Source: Fretibacterium fastidiosum (lineage in GTDB: Bacteria; Synergistota; Synergistia; Synergistales; Aminobacteriaceae). Taken from it: a stretch of DNA of 64,000 nt. The notes under the pieces were generated by a model. The model searched no databases and was not told the origin of the DNA. It saw only the letters and a program-made list of their open reading frames with translations. The translations under genes were made by a program, and so were the position numbers. The DNA is taken from NCBI RefSeq assembly GCF_964642095.1, contig NZ_OZ209244.1, positions 2,480,001 to 2,544,000 on the forward strand, given 5' to 3'. Below are positions 59,235 to 64,000 of the stretch, piece by piece. Numbering within the stretch: the first letter of the stretch is position 1; every line of letters starts with the position of its first letter.

Positions 59235-60542
59235 TTAGACCTCCTCCTTCCCCTGGGTCCCATCGGGGCCGGAGCTCCGGGGACCCCGTGGCCGCCTTGG
59301 GCGATCCGGCCTGCGGCGTGGCCTCGGGCGGCGTTCTTCCTCACCACGCCGGGCCCCATCCGCCGCCGCGCTCTGGGTCGGGGCCGGGGCGTCCTGCCCT
59401 GGGCGCGGAGGGCGTTCCCCCTCCTGCCGTCGGGGGGGACGACCGCCCCTGCGTCGGGGCGCCCCCTCCTCCTCCCTGCGAGGGGCCCGCGCCACGCCGG
59501 GTCGGGCCTCCTGTTCACGCCGCCCGGGCCGACGCTCCTCCGGGGCCGGGGGCACGTCCCTCCGCCTGCCGTCCCCTCCGCGGGCGGGAGCCGGGTCGAT
59601 CCGACGCCCTGCCACAGGGGAACGGCGCCCCGCGCCTCCGGGACGCGGGGGGGCCTCCTCGTCGCCCCACTCCTCGCCGCGCAGCACGGCCGCGCGGAAG
59701 TCCGGGAAGTCCGCTACGGGGATAGCGGCGACGCGCCCCGACGGGGTGCGCACCTGCACCCGTTCCGTGGCGAGGTCCACGCTCTCCAGGACGTAGTTGC
59801 CACTCTCCGTCCTGATCTTGCTCCCCGGCCCGGGAAGCCCCTTCCACAGCGCGCCGTAGGTCTCGTGTTCGTAGGCCATACAGCACATCAGCCGACCGCA
59901 GATGCCGGATATCTTGGTGGGGTTCAGCGCCAGCTTCTGCTCCTTCACCATGCGGATGCAGATGGGGGTGAAGTCGTGCAGCCAGTAGCTGCAACAGCAG
60001 GGACGCCCGCAGGGCCCGATCCCCTTGACGACGCGGGCCTCGTCCCGTACCCCGATCTGCCGCATCTCGATGCGGGTGTGGAAGTCCCGCGCCAGGTCTC
60101 GGACGTAGGCGCGGAAGTCCACGCGCTGCTCGGACGTGAAGTAGAAGAAGAGCTTCCGGCGGTCCAGCATGTACTCGACGTCCACCAGCTTCATCCGCAG
60201 CCCGTCCTGCTCCAGCAGGATCTCCCGCGCGCGGACCAGCGCGCGCTCCTCGTCGCTGCGGCAGCGGCGGTAGTTCTCCATGTCCTCCGGTCCGGCGTTC
60301 GCGACGAATTCCACCTCCTGCAGCATGGGCTCCGGACCACGCGCCTGCTCGCCGTTCTCCCCAAGGCAGGACGCGCGGTACTTCGCCTCCTGCTCCTGGG
60401 AGAGGTGACCGCCGAGGCGGCCCATCTCAAGCCCCCGGACCGTCCTCAGCAGCACCCACCCGGACTCCGTCAGGGCCTCGTCCGCTATCTCCGCCAGGCC
60501 AAGGTAGCGGAGCTTACCGAAAGTTGCCAAATAAATGCTCAA
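59235..60542 (-). CDS. ricT: PSP1-domain protein RicT (YaaT) with long basic tail
   Basis: 435 residues, of which the first 285 are RicT. The Cys cluster motif GPCGRPCCCSYWLHDF and ICGRLMCCMAYE is diagnostic. In Bacillus RicT works with RicA and RicF to direct RNase Y processing. Residues about 290-435 are an Arg/Pro/Gly-rich tail not found in Bacillus. TTG at 60542 with GGAGGAA seven bases upstream. It overlaps holB by 29 bases; the holB-ricT order is a conserved one. No ricA or ricF is seen nearby. Confidence 0.9.
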   Translation of the reverse strand: MSIYLATFGKLRYLGLAEIADEALTESGWVLLRTVRGLEMGRLGGHLSQEQEAKYRASCLGENGEQARGPEPMLQEVEFVANAGPEDMENYRRCRSDEERALVRAREILLEQDGLRMKLVDVEYMLDRRKLFFYFTSEQRVDFRAYVRDLARDFHTRIEMRQIGVRDEARVVKGIGPCGRPCCCSYWLHDFTPICIRMVKEQKLALNPTKISGICGRLMCCMAYEHETYGALWKGLPGPGSKIRTESGNYVLESVDLATERVQVRTPSGRVAAIPVADFPDFRAAVLRGEEWGDEEAPPRPGGAGRRSPVAGRRIDPAPARGGDGRRRDVPPAPEERRPGRREQEARPGVARAPRREEEGAPRRRGGRPPRRQEGERPPRPGQDAPAPTQSAAADGARRGEEERRPRPRRRPDRPRRPRGPRSSGPDGTQGKEEV

Positions 60543-61272
60543 AAGGAAGTTCCTCCCTGAGTGCTAAGATCAAAAGATCGCAGAGCATGGGGACGGAGAG
60601 GTTCTTCGTCTCCGCAATCGTCCTGAGCCTGTCGAGTTTTGCGGCCTGCGGGGCGTCCCCGCGGCGCAGGGCCCAGGTCGCCCAGGACGCCAGCGCCGCA
60701 GCGACCGGCACGTCCCCACCTCGCGCCCCCTCCACCCAGGCGAGCCATTCCCCGTCGCTCGACGGGGGCGCCGCGCCCTCCGCCGCGGCGGGCGCGGCGA
60801 GCACCGTGAACCGGGCACGGCTCCTGAGGGTGGGCAGGATCACGCCGCCCTCCAGGAGGAAGAGCAGGCAGGCGTGGGAGGGAGGCTCCTCCGCCAGCTT
60901 CAGGAGGCTGTTCGCCGCTGACGGCAGCAGCTGGTCCGCGGACAGGACGACGCCCAGGCGCCGGACGGAAGCGGCGGGCTTCAGGGCAAGGTCCTGGATC
61001 AGCGCCCTGCACGCGGCGACGTCCGGCGCCCGCCCGACCTCCCCCGCCACGACCAGGTCCGGGTGCCCCTCCCGCACCGGGGAGGGGGCGTCGGGCCCGA
61101 CGTTCAGCGTCAGGCGCGCAAGGCGCTCCAGGAGCGCCGGGTGCCAGGCGAGGGGCGCCGAGACGGCCCGGCAGTGGGGGACGTCCCCCGCCGCGAACTC
61201 CTCCTCCAGCGTCCGCCAGGCGCGAAGGGCCTCAAAGGGCTCCGCGCTCACATCAGGAGAGAAATCAGACAA
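60514..61272 (-). CDS. holB: DNA polymerase III delta' subunit-like protein HolB
   Basis: 252 residues, shorter than usual. Part of the clamp loader. The characteristic delta'/gamma block VVLSADQLLPSAANSLLKLAEEPPSHACLLFL (the DxMTxxAANALLKxLEEP pattern) is near 105-136. No Walker A, as expected for delta'. No zinc finger. TTG at 61272 with GGAG eight bases upstream; GTG at 61251 is an alternative. Follows yaaR, as in Bacillus (tmk-yaaR-holB-ricT). Confidence 0.85.
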   Translation of the reverse strand: MSDFSPDVSAEPFEALRAWRTLEEEFAAGDVPHCRAVSAPLAWHPALLERLARLTLNVGPDAPSPVREGHPDLVVAGEVGRAPDVAACRALIQDLALKPAASVRRLGVVLSADQLLPSAANSLLKLAEEPPSHACLLFLLEGGVILPTLRSRARFTVLAAPAAAEGAAPPSSDGEWLAWVEGARGGDVPVAAALASWATWALRRGDAPQAAKLDRLRTIAETKNLSVPMLCDLLILALREELPFEHLFGNFR

Positions 61273-61700
61273 CCCTTGATCTCCTCCATCAGGGCCAGCG
61301 CCCTCGTGCGGTCCCCCTCGTAGAGGAAGGCCTCCTCCAGCTCGTCCATGGCCGCCTCCGTCCTCTCGATCGTGACGTACATCTTCTTGTCCGTCTTGCG
61401 CCAGCGCAGGTCGCGCTTGATGCGCAGCCCCTGCATGGCGCGGCGCAGGAGCTCCGTCAGCACCGAACGGTACTCCGCCAGAAGCCGCCCCGACGGAAAG
61501 ACGCTCAACCGGTCGGAGATGTCGTAGAGCCGGTCAAGGAGCTGTTCCAGCTCCGACGACTCGAGCGCAGCCTCAAAGGAGTTCGCTGCGGAGACGGCGC
61601 CCGCGGGCGCAGCGTGCCGTCCGCCGCCTCCGCCCGCCCCGACGGGGGCCTTGGTCGCGGACCCGCCGCCCAGTCCCTGCTTCACCCGGAGCGAGTTCAA
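61248..61700 (-). CDS. YaaR family (DUF327) protein
   Basis: 150 residues. DUF327 proteins lie between tmk and holB in Firmicutes and relatives; function unknown. SSELEQLLDRLYDISDRLSVFPSGRLLAEYRSVLTELLRR and RRKTDKKMYVTIERTEAAMDEL are the family core. The first 40 residues are Gly/Ala low complexity. TTG at 61700 overlaps the tmk stop. Confidence 0.88.
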   Translation of the reverse strand: MNSLRVKQGLGGGSATKAPVGAGGGGGRHAAPAGAVSAANSFEAALESSELEQLLDRLYDISDRLSVFPSGRLLAEYRSVLTELLRRAMQGLRIKRDLRWRKTDKKMYVTIERTEAAMDELEEAFLYEGDRTRALALMEEIKGCLISLLM

Positions 61701-62362
61701 AGCAGCACCCCAAGGTGCCTCCGCACCCCGCGCCGGACCTCCCGCGCCACGTCCTCCGGAGCGCCCGCGGCCGGGACCTCCAGGACCCTCCGGGGCTCGC
61801 GCCGCGCGATCTCCGCATAGGCCCGCGCGACCCTCTCCATGAAGTCAAGCCCCTCGGCCTCGAAGCGGTCCCCGCCGCCCCGGTCCGCCAGGCGCTTCGC
61901 AGCCGTCCGCGGGGGGAGGTCCAGGAGGATCGTCAGGTCGGGCACCGGAAAGTCGCAGGCCGCCACCAAACGTTCCAGAAACGCCGGGTCCGCCCCGTGC
62001 CCTCCGGCCTGGTAGGCTCTGGTGGAGTCCGTGTAGCGCTCGCACAGGACGACCTGTCCCGCGGCGAGGGCCGGCAGCACGACCTCCGCCAGGTGCCCCT
62101 TCCGGTCCGCCAGAAACAGCAGGAGCTCCGTGGCCGCGTCCGGGATGCGGCCGTGCAGGATCAGGTCCCGAAGGGCCTGACCCGCCTCCCAGCCGCCCGG
62201 CTCGAACGTGCGGAGCACGGGCCGCCCCGTCTCCGCCTCCAGCCACTCGGCCAGGAGCGCGGCCTGGGTGCTCTTGCCCGAACCGTCGATGCCCTCCAGC
62301 GTAATGAAGGGGGGGCACCAGGACGTCCTGTGCAGGGCGTCGCCCGCAATCGTCGCACCCAT
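61697..62362 (-). CDS. tmk: Thymidylate kinase
   Basis: 221 residues. dTMP to dTDP. P-loop EGIDGSGKST, the DRY-like CERYTDSTRAYQ, and a lid with DLPPRTAAKRLADRG are present. ATG at 62362; its 20-residue N-terminal extension is unusual. The frame could start as early as 62410, inside the S55 gene. Four bases separate it from the S55 gene. Confidence 0.94.
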   Translation of the reverse strand: MGATIAGDALHRTSWCPPFITLEGIDGSGKSTQAALLAEWLEAETGRPVLRTFEPGGWEAGQALRDLILHGRIPDAATELLLFLADRKGHLAEVVLPALAAGQVVLCERYTDSTRAYQAGGHGADPAFLERLVAACDFPVPDLTILLDLPPRTAAKRLADRGGGDRFEAEGLDFMERVARAYAEIARREPRRVLEVPAAGAPEDVAREVRRGVRRHLGVLL

Positions 62363-62366
62363 GGGG

Positions 62367-64000
62367 TCAGAACCGGGCCTTGCCGGCGCCGCTCCCGTCA
62401 GAGTCCTCATCGGAGTCGTCCGTCACCGTCACCAGCCGCCGCATCAGGCCGTCCACAAAGCGGTCCGACCGGAGGACGCGAAGGCTCCCCTCCCGGATGC
62501 GGCGCTCCTTCGTCTCGCTCAGGTACTCCGTCTCCTCGGGCAGGAGCTCAGGGGGGACCCCCTCCTTCTCTCCGTCTCCGCGGCCCTGCGGCTTTTCCCT
62601 GGGGTCCTTTTTGCCGCCACCCCGGTTGATCTCCCCCGCGTCCTTTCCCTTTCCGACCTTCTTCAGGGCCGTCGCCATGGAGTCGCTGAGCAGCTCCACC
62701 ACGAGTTCGTCGTTCGCGTCGAAGGCGGCGATCTCCTCCAGCATACGGTTCAGGCTGTCGATGGACTTCCAGCCGCCCTCGAGGCTCAACTGGGGCAGGG
62801 GCTGCGCGCCCCCGCCGCGGACCAGGAGCTCGCAGACGCCCGATGCGTCCTCCGGCACCTTCAGCTTGAAGCTGCGCTTCACGGGGCGCCCCCGCCAGGG
62901 CCGAAGCGTCACCGTCACCGGCAGGTCCGCGCCGGGCCGGGCCTCGGACGGCGCGTCCACCCCTTCGATGACCAGCACCCGCGGCTCCTCCGTCGCCTCG
63001 ACCTCCAGCCGGAAGGCCAGGGGCATGACCGCCTCGAAGGGCTGCAGCAGAAACGCATCCATGATCTGGGCGGACTGCTTGAGGGCAACGCCGCCGACGT
63101 CCTCGTCGGAGACGAAGACGTCGCTCCGGGTCCAGCCGTTACGGACCCCCTTGCCCTCGATCCGCAGGGTTACGCTCATCGTGCCCTGCCCGACGCGCCC
63201 CCAGAGGTCCTCCAGCAGGCCCGCATAGATCGACTCCAGGAGCTTCGCGCTCAGGAACGCATCCGACACGACGCGGAAGCTGCGCTCGATGCAGTGCCCC
63301 CGATCCCGGTCCTTCAGCACCAGCGTCGCGGAGATGGAGGCGGGGAACTGCCCCGCACGGCCTCCGATGCCGGCCGCTCGGTCCTGGGTGACGGTCCCCA
63401 CGACGTCCAGGGGGCTCGCCAGCTTGAAAGGAAAGGCCTGGTTCAAAACGACCTCGTGGACGTAGGCCCGCGCCGCCGGGTAGGCGGCCCTGCCGCGCTT
63501 CAGAAAGGGATGTCCGAAAGCGATGAAGCGGCCGTCCCGCGACACGGCCGTCACGGCGCCCGTCGCAGCGACGTCGACGTCGCCCCAGGCCAGCATGGCG
63601 GCGATGGAGTCCCCCGGCTTGAAGCGGAAGTCGCCCTCCGCCACCTTCAGGCGACCTCCGGAGGAACCCGGCGTCTCCGAGAGCGTCGCCCCCAGGGCAC
63701 GGCCAAGCCGCCGGGCCGACCTCTGGGAGAGGCCGGAGACCGACAGGGGGGCCGCCAGCCGGGCCCTGCCCTCCGGCGCCGCTCCCGACGCGACCGCCTT
63801 CTCCCCGTGGGCGAAGATGGCGCACATGACGTCGATCGGCGTCACGAGGGCCAGCCGGTGATCGCCGAACTCCCAACCGCTCCCGACGGCCCCGATGAGC
63901 TTCCCTCGAACGTAGACGGGGGAGCCGCTCATCCCCTGGGCCAACCTCCCCGCCCGTTCATCCGAGTTCGGCAGAAAGCGGATGAGGACGACGTTCTCCA
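62367..64000 (-). CDS. SpoIVB-like S55 peptidase domain protein (partial)
   Basis: Runs off the window edge; at least 544 residues. GMSGSPVYVRGKLIGAV contains the S55 nucleophile Ser in GMSGSPV, and FIAFGHPFLKRG (near 145-156) has the family's GHP motif. This is the SpoIVB catalytic core. In spore-formers SpoIVB activates sigma-K; this organism is not known to sporulate, so this one probably has another role, such as envelope stress. The C-terminus is a highly charged tail (KGKDAGEINRGGGKKD...). The signal peptide lies beyond the window. Adjacent to tmk. Confidence 0.85.
   Translation of the reverse strand, partial: ENVVLIRFLPNSDERAGRLAQGMSGSPVYVRGKLIGAVGSGWEFGDHRLALVTPIDVMCAIFAHGEKAVASGAAPEGRARLAAPLSVSGLSQRSARRLGRALGATLSETPGSSGGRLKVAEGDFRFKPGDSIAAMLAWGDVDVAATGAVTAVSRDGRFIAFGHPFLKRGRAAYPAARAYVHEVVLNQAFPFKLASPLDVVGTVTQDRAAGIGGRAGQFPASISATLVLKDRDRGHCIERSFRVVSDAFLSAKLLESIYAGLLEDLWGRVGQGTMSVTLRIEGKGVRNGWTRSDVFVSDEDVGGVALKQSAQIMDAFLLQPFEAVMPLAFRLEVEATEEPRVLVIEGVDAPSEARPGADLPVTVTLRPWRGRPVKRSFKLKVPEDASGVCELLVRGGGAQPLPQLSLEGGWKSIDSLNRMLEEIAAFDANDELVVELLSDSMATALKKVGKGKDAGEINRGGGKKDPREKPQGRGDGEKEGVPPELLPEETEYLSETKERRIREGSLRVLRSDRFVDGLMRRLVTVTDDSDEDSDGSGAGKARF

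Overview
The window is a GC-rich, almost entirely coding stretch of a bacterial chromosome, most probably from the phylum Synergistota (a Fretibacterium-like anaerobe). The strongest clue is the protein at 48012-49616. Its C-terminus has a GGGCNAASSG motif, one hydrophobic helix and an Arg-rich end, which matches the Synergist-CTERM sorting signal. Other clues are a TrmD fused to a second SPOUT methyltransferase, a secreted SpoIVB-type S55 protein, and the mix of branched-chain amino-acid uptake, single-chain pyruvate:ferredoxin oxidoreductase, a SudAB/NfnAB-like flavoprotein pair and selenocysteine insertion genes. Together these suggest a strictly anaerobic amino-acid fermenter.

Region 1 (1-11205, all minus) is a housekeeping run read from right to left: nif3-like, trpS, scpA, scpB, rluB, an HDOD gene, cmk, plsC, hflX, yicC, gmk, rpoZ, coaBC and a PriA-like gene cut by the window edge. 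Many neighbours overlap by 4-30 bases, so translation is probably coupled. Region 2 (11206-16640) holds a paired hairpin repeat, a CAU tRNA with a good promoter, a small ferredoxin, a LysM/M23 peptidase, a CNNM/CorC-type membrane protein, and a complete IS200/IS605 element (tnpA plus tnpB) inserted between nudC and the CNNM gene.

Region 3 (16639-22690) has nudC, selB and selA on minus, and yedF and a uridine phosphorylase on plus: a selenium gene cluster without a visible tRNA-Sec. Region 4 (22697-27156, minus) is the ylxM-ffh-rpsP-khpA-rimM-trmD-rplS translation/SRP operon. Upstream of it lies a decayed insertion sequence (27285-27689). Region 5 (27714-38127) carries a class I aminotransferase, the gltA/sudB pair, pgi, and the complete livKHMGF branched-chain amino-acid ABC transporter.

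Region 6 (38297-52690) has a two-helix mini membrane protein behind a consensus promoter, an 18-repeat secreted ankyrin protein, a PilZ protein, a DUF4153 plus DUF2993-like pair, nifJ, the Synergist-CTERM protein, an NhaC-type antiporter and a gamma-glutamyltransferase. Region 7 (52749-64000, minus) has a split chromate transporter, miaB, purB, a DUF4416 gene, an unknown basic-tailed gene, ftsY, ricT, holB, a yaaR/DUF327 gene, tmk and a partial S55 peptidase.

Metabolically, liv uptake, gamma-glutamyltransferase, the aminotransferase, PFOR and the NADPH/ferredoxin flavoprotein pair could form an amino-acid fermentation chain. The less expected features are a PriA-like protein without recognisable helicase motifs, a rimM without a normal start codon, and a dispersed hairpin repeat whose stem bases covary between copies.
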